From: Firmicutes bacterium UBA3941 | Lineage (GTDB): Bacteria > Bacillota > Clostridia > Caldicoprobacterales > UBA3941 | Length of the DNA stretch: 37,567 nt | Assembly: GCA_002385665.1 (NCBI GenBank) | Contig: DGDX01000083.1 | Span: 12,750-50,316, forward strand | Direction of reading: 5' to 3' | Part shown: piece by piece, positions 7,841 to 16,018 of the stretch | Position numbering within the stretch: the stretch's first letter is position 1 | Layout of the letters: every line of letters begins with the position of its first letter | Translations under genes and position numbers: made by a program | Notes under the pieces: generated by a model | Databases searched by the model: none | Seen by the model: the letters and a program-made list of their open reading frames with translations, nothing else | What the model was told of the DNA's origin: nothing

Positions 7841-8803
7841 ATGGACATTGTTGGAATTGGCAGACCTTGTATTGATATGATTTCCGTTATAGAAGAGCTA
7901 CCGAAGCCAAACCATGGTTCAAGGGTGTTAGATAGCAGTACCCAGGGCGGTGGAGTTGTACCAACCGCGATGGTAGCGGCCTCAAGATTGGGTGCAAAGG
8001 TTGGGTTCATAGGGGTTTCAGGAGGTTGCAGGAATGGAGCCCTGATACGAAAGGACTTTATCTATAACGGGGTGGATATATCCCATAGCGTTATAGACGA
8101 AGAAGGTATTTCAGATTTTGCTATCGTCCTTTCAGATCTGAAGACCCATGGCAGAAGCATCCTATACAAACCTGGAACTGCTCGCAGAATCAAGCCTGAG
8201 GATTTAAACAGGGATTACATAGAAAGAGCAAACTTTTTGCATTTAGCTAGTTATGATGAGGCTTCCAGGCTGGCAGCTGCCTGGATGAGGGAAGCCGGGA
8301 AAAAGGTGGTTTATGATGCATCCGGCTATACCGAGGAATTGGAGTCCTTTATACCCCAAATCGATGTGTTTATTGCATCGGAATTCTACTACAACAAGGC
8401 TTTTGAGGGTCGGGGTACCTACGAAGAAAACTGTTTAAAGGTCCTGGAAATGGGCCCGGAAGTGGTTGTATTTACACTGGGTGAAAAAGGCTGCGTTGGC
8501 ATGTCCCGGGAAGGTGGATTTTTCATGGCAGAGGGTTATAGGACACCCGTTGTGGATACCGTAGGAGCCGGTGACGTTTACCATGGCGCCTTCCTATTCG
8601 GCCTGACCAAGGGCTGGGATATACCGTATATTGCCCAGTTTTCCAACGCTGTTTCCGCAATAAAAATAGGGGCCATAGGTGGAAGGGCAGGAATACCCTC
8701 CTATGAAACCACCCTTAAGTTTATGGAAACCGGTGAAATCGATGACAGGGAAATCAAAGAGAGGGTAGAGCATTACAGAAGGTGGAGCCTTTTCGATATC
8801 TGA
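7841..8803 (+). CDS. PfkB-family carbohydrate kinase 1
   Basis: This 320-residue ribokinase-like enzyme transfers phosphate from ATP to a sugar or sugar acid. The family marks are the N-terminal GG region (STQGGGVVPTAMVAASRLGA) and the C-terminal signature DTVGAGDVYHGAF, with catalytic base Asp245. The start at ATG 7841 is chosen because AGGTGAG lies just upstream and MDIVGIGRP aligns with the N-terminus of the second kinase, MDVVGIETP. An ATG at 7796 would add 15 unrelated residues. It is clearly a paralogue of the kinase at 13392-14336; the last 100 residues are very close. The substrate is unknown. Neighbouring isomerases and a dehydrogenase point to an unusual hexose or keto-sugar pathway. 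Confidence 0.88.
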   Translation: MDIVGIGRPCIDMISVIEELPKPNHGSRVLDSSTQGGGVVPTAMVAASRLGAKVGFIGVSGGCRNGALIRKDFIYNGVDISHSVIDEEGISDFAIVLSDLKTHGRSILYKPGTARRIKPEDLNRDYIERANFLHLASYDEASRLAAAWMREAGKKVVYDASGYTEELESFIPQIDVFIASEFYYNKAFEGRGTYEENCLKVLEMGPEVVVFTLGEKGCVGMSREGGFFMAEGYRTPVVDTVGAGDVYHGAFLFGLTKGWDIPYIAQFSNAVSAIKIGAIGGRAGIPSYETTLKFMETGEIDDREIKERVEHYRRWSLFDI

Positions 8804-8950
8804 GCCGGGATAAAACGGATATGGCAAAACACAGTTACTAAGAAAAACTACATATAAAGCATCGTTAACCCAAGGAGTGGAACTTAGTATACATTTAGCT
8901 GATATATCATCAAATTTACTGATGGTTAATCAGAATGAATATACTAACTA

Positions 8951-9009
8951 CTTGTGCTACTCATTAGTCTGCTGCAAAACAAGGGTAATGGCTAATGTAC
9001 CGGCACAAG
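8951..9009. repeat. Weak relative of the intergenic inverted-repeat family
   Basis: CTTGTGC (8951-8957) and GCACAAG (9003-9009) are inverted arms that enclose AAGGGTAATGGCT (8981-8993), the arm sequence seen in the other copies. It lies in the 229-base gap before the first isomerase gene. Part of the family pattern is missing, so membership is tentative. Confidence 0.35.
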
Positions 9010-9032
9010 GCGTTAAATTAAGGAGGCCACAC

Positions 9033-9878
9033 ATGAAAAAATTAAAAGCAGCATGGATTGGATTCATGGACTATGGGTATATTCGCGATGGCGGAGATCC
9101 ATTTGTATACTTTGAGAAGTATGCAAAAATGGGTTATAAGGGCTGGGACAGCGTTCTTACCTGGTTCCCCGGGGACAAGGAAGAGAATTATAAGCGCTTC
9201 AAAGATCTGGGCCTTAAATGCCTGAGCAGCTGGGCTCCAAATATGCATGACCTGGTAAATAAGCCCGATGATATTAAACGCATCGCAGAGGAATGTGCTT
9301 ATTACGATGTTGACAATGTAACCATTGGTAACTCTTCCGTCATTAGCAGCTTTAATGCAGGCTATGGAAACAACGGAGATTATGATTCCATGATGAGGGA
9401 TATTGAGGTCATGGACAAGCTGGTAAGACTTTTTGGTGAAGAAGGGATTACCTGCGTATACCATAATCACTATCAGGAATTTACCGTAGAATACAAGGGA
9501 GTATCCGTAATGGATTATTTCCTGACCCAAATCGATCCACGCTTTAAGCTGAAATTGGATGTGGGCTGGGTCTATGTAGGTGGCGTCGATCCGGTAGAAT
9601 ATATGGAAAAGGCAAAGGATCGAATCCATTTAATCCATATAAAGGACTTTACGGATATGATTCAACCCCGCTATCTCCTAAACAGTGACAAGGAAACCGA
9701 TTTTGGTTTTACAACAGTAGGGACCGGTAAACTGGATCTGAAGGGCATACTCAAAAAGGCTATAGATATAGGTTTAGAGTATGCAATTGTAGAACAGGAC
9801 AGGATGCGCAACCTAAGCATGGAGGATTCATTGCTGTGCTCCTACTTTAACATGAAGGAGACGGGTTACGTAGAGTAG
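9033..9878 (+). CDS. Sugar phosphate isomerase/epimerase family protein 1 (TIM barrel)
   Basis: This 281-residue xylose-isomerase-like TIM barrel (AP endonuclease 2 superfamily) normally uses a divalent metal. Candidate metal and catalytic segments in order are CVYHNHYQEF, KLDVGWVYVGGVDP, HLIHIKDF, VGTGKLDL and AIVEQD. The start is ATG 9033, after AGGAGG at 9021-9026; an in-frame TTG-like extension to 8877 runs through the repeat region and is not credible. A second, diverged member lies at 12471-13259 and shares the YHNH, HIKD/HFKD and AIVEQD blocks. With a Gfo/Idh dehydrogenase close by, it could epimerise or cleave a 3-keto sugar, as related enzymes do in levoglucosan and glycoside degradation. 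This is inference. Confidence 0.85.
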   Translation: MKKLKAAWIGFMDYGYIRDGGDPFVYFEKYAKMGYKGWDSVLTWFPGDKEENYKRFKDLGLKCLSSWAPNMHDLVNKPDDIKRIAEECAYYDVDNVTIGNSSVISSFNAGYGNNGDYDSMMRDIEVMDKLVRLFGEEGITCVYHNHYQEFTVEYKGVSVMDYFLTQIDPRFKLKLDVGWVYVGGVDPVEYMEKAKDRIHLIHIKDFTDMIQPRYLLNSDKETDFGFTTVGTGKLDLKGILKKAIDIGLEYAIVEQDRMRNLSMEDSLLCSYFNMKETGYVE

Positions 9879-9915
9879 TCCTCCGTATTGATCGTTTTCC
9901 CATAAGCAGAGGGGA

Positions 9916-9944
9916 TTGCTACCAGATAGATGTTCTGATATAAT
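9916..9944 (+). promoter_or_regulatory. Promoter of the mannose-6-phosphate isomerase gene
   Basis: TTGCTA (9916-9921), 17 bases, TATAAT (9939-9944), with TG one base before the -10 (extended -10). The first isomerase gene ends at 9878, so the cluster is re-initiated here. Confidence 0.75.
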
Positions 9945-10027
9945 GTGGCGTGGGAATAATGTGGTCATAAGATTAAAGGAGAAATTATCGGTATAAGCTT
10001 TTTAGCATTCTATTGGGAGGGGTAGTC

Positions 10028-11110
10028 ATGAGCGGGAAGATTTGGGAAATGCCCTTGGAACTGGTGCCCAACAAGGTACCAAGGTATCCAGGCGGCAGAG
10101 AGATCGACAGGTTCCGGGGATTGGAAGAGTGCAATGATGACGGAAGGCCCGAGGCATGGGTAGGCTCTACAACGCGGGCGCTTGGGCCCCATGAGGATAA
10201 GAACACAGGTCTGTCAGAGGTAGTTTTGCCATCCGGGGAGGTTACCTTGCTCACGGAACTGATAGACAAATACCCCAGAGAGTTACTGGGAGAAAAGCAT
10301 TACGAAAAATTCGGTTCGGAACTCTGTATTCTGGTGAAATTGTTGGATGCCAAGAATCAGCTGGGCTTACAGACTCACCCCACCAGGGAGTATGCCAAAG
10401 CTCATTTTGGCTCCGATTTCGGTAAGACCGAAAGCTGGTACATAATTGGACTCAGGGAAGACCAGGAGGAAAAGCCCTATGTTCTCCTTGGATTTAAGGA
10501 GGGGATTACCAGGGAAATATTTGAGGAGCTGTACGAGAAACAGGATATCAGAGCCATGGAAGAATGTTGTCATAAGATACCCGTATCGGTAGGGGATATG
10601 TATCTGGTAGATGCAGGGGTTCCTCATGCAGTTGGTCCCGGATGCTTCCTTGTGGAAGTGCAGGAATCCTCAGATATTACTGTGGGTGTCAGAAAGAGAG
10701 AGTTCCCCACTGAGGAGGAAGAGTTGGCATATAAGAATCGGCTCCTGGGCTGCTATATATATGATGGCAGCAGCTATGAAGAAAACCTGAACAAGTACAG
10801 GATCCCACCAACTATTGATAGAAGCTGTCAGGGAGGATTTGAGAAAGTCCTGCTTGGCCGGGAGAATACCCCATATTTCGGAATAACGGAAGCCGAGGTT
10901 ACCGGCGAGTTTCCAATGAGAAGGACGGGAACCTTTTCCGTTGCCATAGTCCTCGAAGGAGAAGGCGAAATTGCCTATAGTGGAGGAACTATGGAAATCA
11001 AAAAGGGCAGTGAGATATTTTTGCCGGCCGGCATAAAAGATCCGGTATTGAGAAGCAGGAACAATACCACCCTGAAGGTGGTACAGGCTTTTCCACCGGA
11101 GGTCATTTAA
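10028..11110 (+). CDS. Mannose-6-phosphate isomerase, class I
   Basis: This 360-residue zinc cupin enzyme interconverts mannose 6-phosphate and fructose 6-phosphate. Ligands known in the family can be placed: Gln115 and His117 in LGLQTHPT, Glu135 in KTESWYI and His200 in GVPHAVGPG. A C-terminal cupin-like domain follows (EGEGEIAYSGGTMEI, about 310-325). The start is ATG 10028 after GGGAGGGG; a TTG at 10013 lies before the ribosome binding site. It has its own promoter. In this cluster it may deliver the final phosphosugar to glycolysis, or act on a related aldose phosphate. The catalytic residues look intact. Confidence 0.9.
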   Translation: MSGKIWEMPLELVPNKVPRYPGGREIDRFRGLEECNDDGRPEAWVGSTTRALGPHEDKNTGLSEVVLPSGEVTLLTELIDKYPRELLGEKHYEKFGSELCILVKLLDAKNQLGLQTHPTREYAKAHFGSDFGKTESWYIIGLREDQEEKPYVLLGFKEGITREIFEELYEKQDIRAMEECCHKIPVSVGDMYLVDAGVPHAVGPGCFLVEVQESSDITVGVRKREFPTEEEELAYKNRLLGCYIYDGSSYEENLNKYRIPPTIDRSCQGGFEKVLLGRENTPYFGITEAEVTGEFPMRRTGTFSVAIVLEGEGEIAYSGGTMEIKKGSEIFLPAGIKDPVLRSRNNTTLKVVQAFPPEVI

Positions 11111-11147
11111 GGCGTTAACTATCTGCCAGGTTCAGACTAAAAAAGCT

Positions 11148-11168
11148 TTATATGGTAAAACATATAAT
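11148..11168 (+). promoter_or_regulatory. Dyad with -10-like box before the Gfo/Idh gene
   Basis: TTATATG (11148-11154) and CATATAA (11161-11167) are perfect 7-base arms with a 6-base spacer, and TATAAT (11163-11168) overlaps the right arm. No good -35 is present 17 bases upstream, so promoter function is uncertain. Confidence 0.35.
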
Positions 11169-11200
11169 ATATAAATTATACATAAGGAGTGGACATCATT

Positions 11201-12355
11201 ATGGCAAGAGTAGCACCAGTTAAAGTTGGCCTTGTAGGTTCTGGGGCCATCAGTAAATCATATCTTAGCAGCATGATCAACAATTTTTCTATTTTAGATG
11301 TTGTTGGTTGTTCCGATATTATTCCGGAGCGCAGTAAAAATCGTGCTGAAGAATTTAGTATAGAACAGCTCACCAATGAAGAGATATTCAACAATCCGGA
11401 AATAGAGATAGTGGTTAATACCACATATCCACTCTCCCATTACGAGGTTTCCAAGGCAGCTCTTTTGGCCGGGAAACACGTTCATAGCGAAAAGATGATG
11501 GCAGTTACCTTGGACGAGGGCAGGGAATTGCTCTCCATAGCCAAAGAAAAAGGCCTAAGGATAGGTATGGCACCTGACACCTTCCTGGGCGGGGGTCTGC
11601 AGACAGCAAGAAAGCTCATTGATGCGGGCTTTATAGGTGAACCCCTAACAGCCAGGGCCAAGGTTATTCGCGGATACCATATGAGAGGGGAAGTTGAAAC
11701 CGACCGCCTGCCCTTTATTATGTCCCCCGGTGGCGGAATACCTTTTGATATGGGTGGATATTATCTCCACGCTCTCATATTCCTGCTGGGAGGTATAAGA
11801 AGGGTCACCGGTTTTGCAAAGACCCGCAAGGATACCTATGTATATGAAAACCCAAGACATCCCAAGTATAAGGAAAGCTTTGACTACGATACAACCAATA
11901 TGCTGGTAGGAGCTCTTGAGTTTGAACAGGGTTGTTATGGAACACTGACCACCATATCTGAAGCCTTTGGAGAGGTTCCAAAGATTGAGATATATGGAAC
12001 CGAAGGCATCCTGATATGCGGTGACCCCAACACCTTTGGCGGGCCCATCTATCTGAAGCGTGACAACGGTTCCTGGAATGATTTCCCACCATACGAGATT
12101 CCCTTGACCCATGGATATAGCGATGGGGATTATCGCGGCATTGGTGTAGCTGATATGGCATGGGCTATTCGCAACAACAGGCCCCACCGCTGCAGTGCTG
12201 AATTAGGCTTCCATGCATTTGAGGTAGTTCACGGCATAATTGAGAGCTGCAATACCGGCAAGGTATATGAGATGACATCCAAGTGTGAACGTCCGGAACC
12301 CCTACCTTCCGGTTATATCAGCGGTACTTACGCAGAAGCTTGCCTCGATAACTAA
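11201..12355 (+). CDS. Gfo/Idh/MocA-family oxidoreductase
   Basis: This 384-residue NAD(P)-dependent dehydrogenase has an N-terminal Rossmann fold (VGLVGSGAISKSYL, residues 9-22) and a C-terminal alpha/beta substrate domain. The catalytic lysine is Lys98 in HSEKMMA, equivalent to the usual EKP motif. The second catalytic block is GGGIPFDMGGYYLHAL, with Asp and His at the expected spacing. Members oxidise hydroxyls of sugars, inositols or glycosides, often at C3. The start is ATG 11201 with AAGGAG 11 bases upstream. Two TIM-barrel isomerases and two kinases nearby suggest that its product is an oxidised sugar that is then isomerised or cleaved and phosphorylated. The substrate cannot be read from sequence. 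Confidence 0.88.
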   Translation: MARVAPVKVGLVGSGAISKSYLSSMINNFSILDVVGCSDIIPERSKNRAEEFSIEQLTNEEIFNNPEIEIVVNTTYPLSHYEVSKAALLAGKHVHSEKMMAVTLDEGRELLSIAKEKGLRIGMAPDTFLGGGLQTARKLIDAGFIGEPLTARAKVIRGYHMRGEVETDRLPFIMSPGGGIPFDMGGYYLHALIFLLGGIRRVTGFAKTRKDTYVYENPRHPKYKESFDYDTTNMLVGALEFEQGCYGTLTTISEAFGEVPKIEIYGTEGILICGDPNTFGGPIYLKRDNGSWNDFPPYEIPLTHGYSDGDYRGIGVADMAWAIRNNRPHRCSAELGFHAFEVVHGIIESCNTGKVYEMTSKCERPEPLPSGYISGTYAEACLDN

Positions 12356-12391
12356 TCAATAACTGACCGACGTGTGACAAGGCGGGACTTA

Positions 12392-12430
12392 TTGGAAACA
12401 ATATCCCAGTCTTATATATAGGATAATCCT
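12392..12430 (+). promoter_or_regulatory. Promoter and palindrome before the second isomerase
   Basis: TTGGAA (12392-12397), 17 bases, TATATA (12415-12420). Right after it AGGATAATCCT (12420-12430) is a perfect palindrome at the expected transcription start, a possible operator. The first coding ATG is at 12471. Confidence 0.55.
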
Positions 12431-12470
12431 ATTTATTATGTATTTGAGATGAAAGGTGGAGGGATACGTT

Positions 12471-13259
12471 ATGAAAAGAGGAGTACAAACTTTTACAGTC
12501 AGAGATTATATGGGCAGCCGTGAAGAGGTTGAATCATCTCTTCGCAAGATCAAGGAGATAGGCTATGATTCCGTTCAGACCTGGACACCCCCCTTCATGA
12601 CCAATGAAGAGTTCAAGGCTTTGTTAGATGAGATAGGCCTGGAAACCTGTTCATCCGGTGGCGATTATGAAAGGATGCTTGAAGATCCTGCAGCCATTGA
12701 AAAGGCCATCGAACAGGCCAAGTTCTTTGGGGTTGAATATATCGGCATCGGAACCCTGCCCAGGGAACTGCGTGAAAGCGAGAGCGGCTACAGACAATAC
12801 GCCGAAGGCATCAATAAGATCGCAGCCCAGCTTAAGAAAGAAAATCTAAAGCTCCTGTATCATAATCATGCCTTGGAATTTTTCTCCTTAGGCGGCGGTT
12901 TAAAGGGTATGGACATTATCCTCAACGAGACAGATCCCGATGGACTGCACTTTACACTGGATACCCATTGGCTGACAGCCGGCGGTGTTAACGTAGTGGA
13001 CTGGATCTATAAGGTTGAAGGCCGTATGAAAATTGTCCACTTTAAGGATTATGCCATAGTCGGCGGCGCAGTGAAGATCGAAGATGTATGCAAGAACTTC
13101 GCAGAGGTAGGCGAAGGAAATATCGATTGGCCCAAAGTTGTCAAGGCATGTAAGGATATTGGCGTAGAATTTGCTATCGTAGAACAGGATGTATGCCCAG
13201 GCGATCCCTTTGATAGCCTGAAAATAAGCTTTGACAATATGGTGAAATTCGGAGTTTAA
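12471..13259 (+). CDS. Sugar phosphate isomerase/epimerase family protein 2 (TIM barrel)
   Basis: This 262-residue TIM-barrel protein belongs to the same superfamily as the product of 9033-9878. The ordered blocks are LLYHNHALEF, TLDTHWLTAGG, KIVHFKDY, VGEGNIDW and AIVEQD. The start MKRGVQTFTVRDYMG at ATG 12471 follows GGTGGAGG at good spacing; a GTG-like upstream start at 12456 lies over the ribosome binding site. The two isomerases are diverged enough that they probably do different steps rather than duplicate one another. It lies between the dehydrogenase and the second kinase, in the mirror position of the first isomerase. Confidence 0.85.
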   Translation: MKRGVQTFTVRDYMGSREEVESSLRKIKEIGYDSVQTWTPPFMTNEEFKALLDEIGLETCSSGGDYERMLEDPAAIEKAIEQAKFFGVEYIGIGTLPRELRESESGYRQYAEGINKIAAQLKKENLKLLYHNHALEFFSLGGGLKGMDIILNETDPDGLHFTLDTHWLTAGGVNVVDWIYKVEGRMKIVHFKDYAIVGGAVKIEDVCKNFAEVGEGNIDWPKVVKACKDIGVEFAIVEQDVCPGDPFDSLKISFDNMVKFGV

Positions 13260-13298
13260 GGGTACTTAAATACAAGTGTAAATAGAAAGCCCGGTTTT

Positions 13299-13346
13299 AA
13301 TCAACCAAGCCTGTAATTATCTTTTAAGATATGGGCTTGGTTGATT
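13299..13346 (+). other. Long intercistronic hairpin without a T-run
   Basis: AATCAACCAAGCC (13299-13311) pairs perfectly with GGCTTGGTTGATT (13334-13346). The 22-base loop itself contains ATCTT/AAGAT, so the stem can extend. What follows is ATTGAAGGGC, not a T-run, so it is not a standard terminator. It may stabilise or separate the mRNA segments of the isomerase and kinase genes, or bind a protein. Confidence 0.7.
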
Positions 13347-13391
13347 ATTGAAGGGCTGTTTTATCGTTTACAGTGAAAGGTGGAAATGTGG

Positions 13392-14336
13392 ATGGATGTT
13401 GTAGGAATTGAAACTCCTTGTGTTGATCTCTTAGCTAATATTCCTAAAATACCCGAAGCAAACAGGGGAACCAGGTTACAGAATTATAGCTGGCAGGGTG
13501 GAGGAAAGGTATCTTCCGCTATGGTAGCAGCAGCCAGGCTGGGAGCCCGGTGCGGCATGATAGGCGTTGTTGACGGGGGCACTTACGGGAAGTTCTGCCT
13601 GGATGATTTTAAGGATCACGGAATAGATGTTTCCAGGATGATTATCGATGAAGATGGGGAGACCCCCTTCTCCATAGTATTGGCCGATGACGAAACTCAT
13701 GGAAGGAGCATTATCTATTACCCGGGAACCAATCGACCATTGGAGATCAGTGATCTGGACAAGGATTATATACAGTCTGCCAGTTACCTTCACCTGGCCA
13801 CCGATTCGCCGGTGGCAAAACAAGCCGCTATCTGGGCAAGGGAGAAGGGTAGGACGGTAGTATACGATGCGGATAGTTACTACCCGGGTATTGAGGATAT
13901 GATACCCTTGATTGATGTTTTCATCGCTTCCGAATTCTTTTATGAAGCCCTGTTCAAGGATGAGAACTATGAGGCTAATTGTAAGAAAATCCAGGAAATG
14001 GGCCCCGATATAGTGGTCTTTACCCTGGGAGAAAAAGGCTGCGTTGGGGTTCAGGGCAATGAATTCTTTATGGAAGAGGGATTCAGTGTTGAGGTAATGG
14101 ACACTACAGGCGCCGGCGATGTATATCATGGAGCCTTTATAGCCGGTCTACTCCAGGGCTGGGATGCAAGGCGGACTGCTCGCTTCTCCAATGCCGTCTC
14201 TGCAATAAAATGTACCAGAATGGGTGGAAGGGCAGCAATCCCCACCTTTGATACCGTAATGAAGTTCCTGGAGACGGGTATTATAGACTATGAGGAAATT
14301 GATCAGAGGGTAGCCAGGTACAGAAGAAGGATATAA
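13392..14336 (+). CDS. PfkB-family carbohydrate kinase 2
   Basis: This 314-residue ribokinase-like enzyme is paralogous to the kinase at 7841-8803. The GG region is NYSWQGGGKVSSAMVAAARL; the C-terminal signature is DTTGAGDVYHGAF, with catalytic Asp243. The C-terminal third (FSNAVSAIK, MGGRAAIP, KFLETG) nearly repeats the first kinase. ATG 13392 is chosen because AAAGGTGG lies eight bases upstream and the N-terminus aligns with its paralogue; GTG 13380 and ATG 13386 overlap that ribosome binding site. The substrate-side residues differ from those of kinase 1 between about 60 and 190, so they may act on related but different sugars. Confidence 0.88.
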   Translation: MDVVGIETPCVDLLANIPKIPEANRGTRLQNYSWQGGGKVSSAMVAAARLGARCGMIGVVDGGTYGKFCLDDFKDHGIDVSRMIIDEDGETPFSIVLADDETHGRSIIYYPGTNRPLEISDLDKDYIQSASYLHLATDSPVAKQAAIWAREKGRTVVYDADSYYPGIEDMIPLIDVFIASEFFYEALFKDENYEANCKKIQEMGPDIVVFTLGEKGCVGVQGNEFFMEEGFSVEVMDTTGAGDVYHGAFIAGLLQGWDARRTARFSNAVSAIKCTRMGGRAAIPTFDTVMKFLETGIIDYEEIDQRVARYRRRI

Positions 14337-14374
14337 TAAGAAGCAGGTCATAATTAGGTTGGATAGGAGAAACT

Positions 14375-15172
14375 ATGATGAAACACCAATTTACCATAGG
14401 TACATTTAATATAAGATATGGACTGGCCGATGATGGAATCAACATATGGGATAACAGAAAAGAAATGGTTATCAGGAGTATTACAGATAAACAGCCGGAT
14501 ATAATTGGCTTTCAGGAGGCTTTGCCCTTTGTAAGGGACTATTTGGAAAAAAACCTGCCCGGATATTTGCTTGTAGGCACCGGCCGGGATGAGGACCTGA
14601 ATGGGGAGGACAACTGCATTGCCATCAGGCAGGACTCCTTTGAGCTAATAGGCCTGGAAACCTTCTGGCTGTCCAATGAGCCCTATGTATATGGGTCCCA
14701 GCTTGAAAACAACGACGGGTTACCCCGGATCTGTACCACCGTAACCTTAAGGTCACGGGTAAACAATGGGACAATACGAGTTTTCAATACCCACTTGGAT
14801 TACCGGTTTTCAGATATCCGGCTTCAGCAGCTGAAAATACTGGACGGGTTTATGGAGCAGTATGACAGCAAGATGTCCATGCCTACCTTTCTGATAGGGG
14901 ATCTGAATTCCGAGCCGGACAGCGAGGAAATAGGATATATACTCAGGGACTTTGGGGTAAAGCTTAAGGATTTATCCACCCCTGATCAAATAGGGAGCGA
15001 TATAACCTTCCATGGTTTTTATGCTGACCCTGACCATAAGGGGAAAATTGATTACATCTTTGCTACGCCGGACCTTAAATGCCTAAAGTCCTATATTGAC
15101 GATACGGCCAGGGAGGGCGTCTATCTGTCGGATCATTATCCGATATATGCCCTTATAGAAATGGAAAAGTAG
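14375..15172 (+). CDS. Endonuclease/exonuclease/phosphatase (EEP) family protein
   Basis: This 265-residue Mg-dependent hydrolase has the DNase I-like fold. The ordered motifs are TFNIRYG (Asn metal site), IIGFQE (catalytic Glu), NTHLDYRF, GDLNSEPDS, DYIFATP and the terminal SDHYPI with the catalytic Asp-His. There is no signal peptide, so it acts in the cytoplasm. The family includes nucleases, phosphoesterases and sugar-phosphate or inositol-phosphate phosphatases. At the end of a sugar cluster a phosphoester substrate is more likely than DNA, but this is inference. It follows the second kinase by 38 bases with TAGGAGA before the ATG, so it is probably co-transcribed and ends at the terminator at 15185. 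Confidence 0.85.
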   Translation: MMKHQFTIGTFNIRYGLADDGINIWDNRKEMVIRSITDKQPDIIGFQEALPFVRDYLEKNLPGYLLVGTGRDEDLNGEDNCIAIRQDSFELIGLETFWLSNEPYVYGSQLENNDGLPRICTTVTLRSRVNNGTIRVFNTHLDYRFSDIRLQQLKILDGFMEQYDSKMSMPTFLIGDLNSEPDSEEIGYILRDFGVKLKDLSTPDQIGSDITFHGFYADPDHKGKIDYIFATPDLKCLKSYIDDTAREGVYLSDHYPIYALIEMEK

Positions 15173-15184
15173 GAGAGGTCAAGG

Positions 15185-15215
15185 GGTAGATGACAGGTTC
15201 ATCTACCTCTTTCTT
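15185..15215 (+). terminator. Terminator of the sugar cluster
   Basis: GGTAGATGA (15185-15193) pairs with TCATCTACC (15199-15207) around a 5-base loop, followed by the pyrimidine-rich TCTTTCTTT. The right arm covers the last codons of the convergent ABC permease gene. Confidence 0.8.
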
Positions 15216-16018
15216 TGCGCTAAAACCCTTATGCCGGATACGGCACCATAGACCAGGCTTATAAAGAGGGCAATAGCCGCACCGGAGGGTATATTCAGGA
15301 CATATGATATCCAAAGCCCTGACAGGGTAAAGAAGGCACCCAGCAGGATGGAATATAGCATAACCCTTTTCAGGTCATGGGTAAACATCCGGGCTATGGC
15401 GGGCGGAGCCGTCAACAGGGCCATGATGAGGATTATGCCTATGACATGTATAACCACTACTACAGTCAGGGCTATCAGGGCAAAGAGCAAAATCTCTATT
15501 AATGCGGTTTTTATCCCGATGACGGTGGAGAACTCCTCGTCGAAGAGATAGGCCTTTATTGGGTGAAACAAGGCGATTACGGTAAAGGCAATAAGGAGAT
15601 CCAATACCAGAATGATATAGAGGTTGTCCCTGGAGACCATCAGGATATCCCCAAATAAGTAGGAATTCATATCCGGGGGATAACCGGGACTCAGGGCGAT
15701 AAAGAGGATTCCAAGGCTCATTCCGGCAGCCCAGAAGATGCCGATGGGAATATCGGTGTTCACGCTCGTCTTTCTTTTTATGGCAACGACTCCCATGGCC
15801 GCACCCAGAGTGACCAGTATAGCACCGATTATGGGCTCAATCCCCAATAAAAAACCAAGGCCAATCCCGCCAAATGCTGTATGGGCAATGCCCCCACTCA
15901 TCATGACCAACCTTTTCTCTATAATGACCGGGCCTATTATTCCACAGGCTATGCTGGCCAGTATGGCGCTGATGACCGCATTTTGTAAAAACTTATACTG
16001 CATAAGTGTATCAATCAT
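15203..16018 (-). CDS. Zinc/manganese-type metal ABC transporter permease
   Basis: This 271-residue membrane permease is of the ZnuB/MntB type (ABC-3 family) with about eight hydrophobic segments. Typical blocks are GIIGPVIIEKRLVMMSGGIAH, AFGGIGLGFLLG and the C-terminal SGAAIALFISLVYG. The chosen start (MIDTLMQYKF) follows GGAGGG seven bases upstream and overlaps the ATPase stop by eight bases; a longer start at 16039 would include the ribosome binding site. It is the last gene of the receptor-ATPase-permease operon, whose 3' end runs into the terminator of the convergent EEP gene. Confidence 0.92.
   Translation of the reverse strand: MIDTLMQYKFLQNAVISAILASIACGIIGPVIIEKRLVMMSGGIAHTAFGGIGLGFLLGIEPIIGAILVTLGAAMGVVAIKRKTSVNTDIPIGIFWAAGMSLGILFIALSPGYPPDMNSYLFGDILMVSRDNLYIILVLDLLIAFTVIALFHPIKAYLFDEEFSTVIGIKTALIEILLFALIALTVVVVIHVIGIILIMALLTAPPAIARMFTHDLKRVMLYSILLGAFFTLSGLWISYVLNIPSGAAIALFISLVYGAVSGIRVLAQRKR

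Noticed and set aside
8877..9032. N-terminal extension of the first isomerase by 52 codons
   Set aside because: The extension lies in the repeat-like gap, while ATG 9033 has a perfect AGGAGG upstream and gives the expected protein start.
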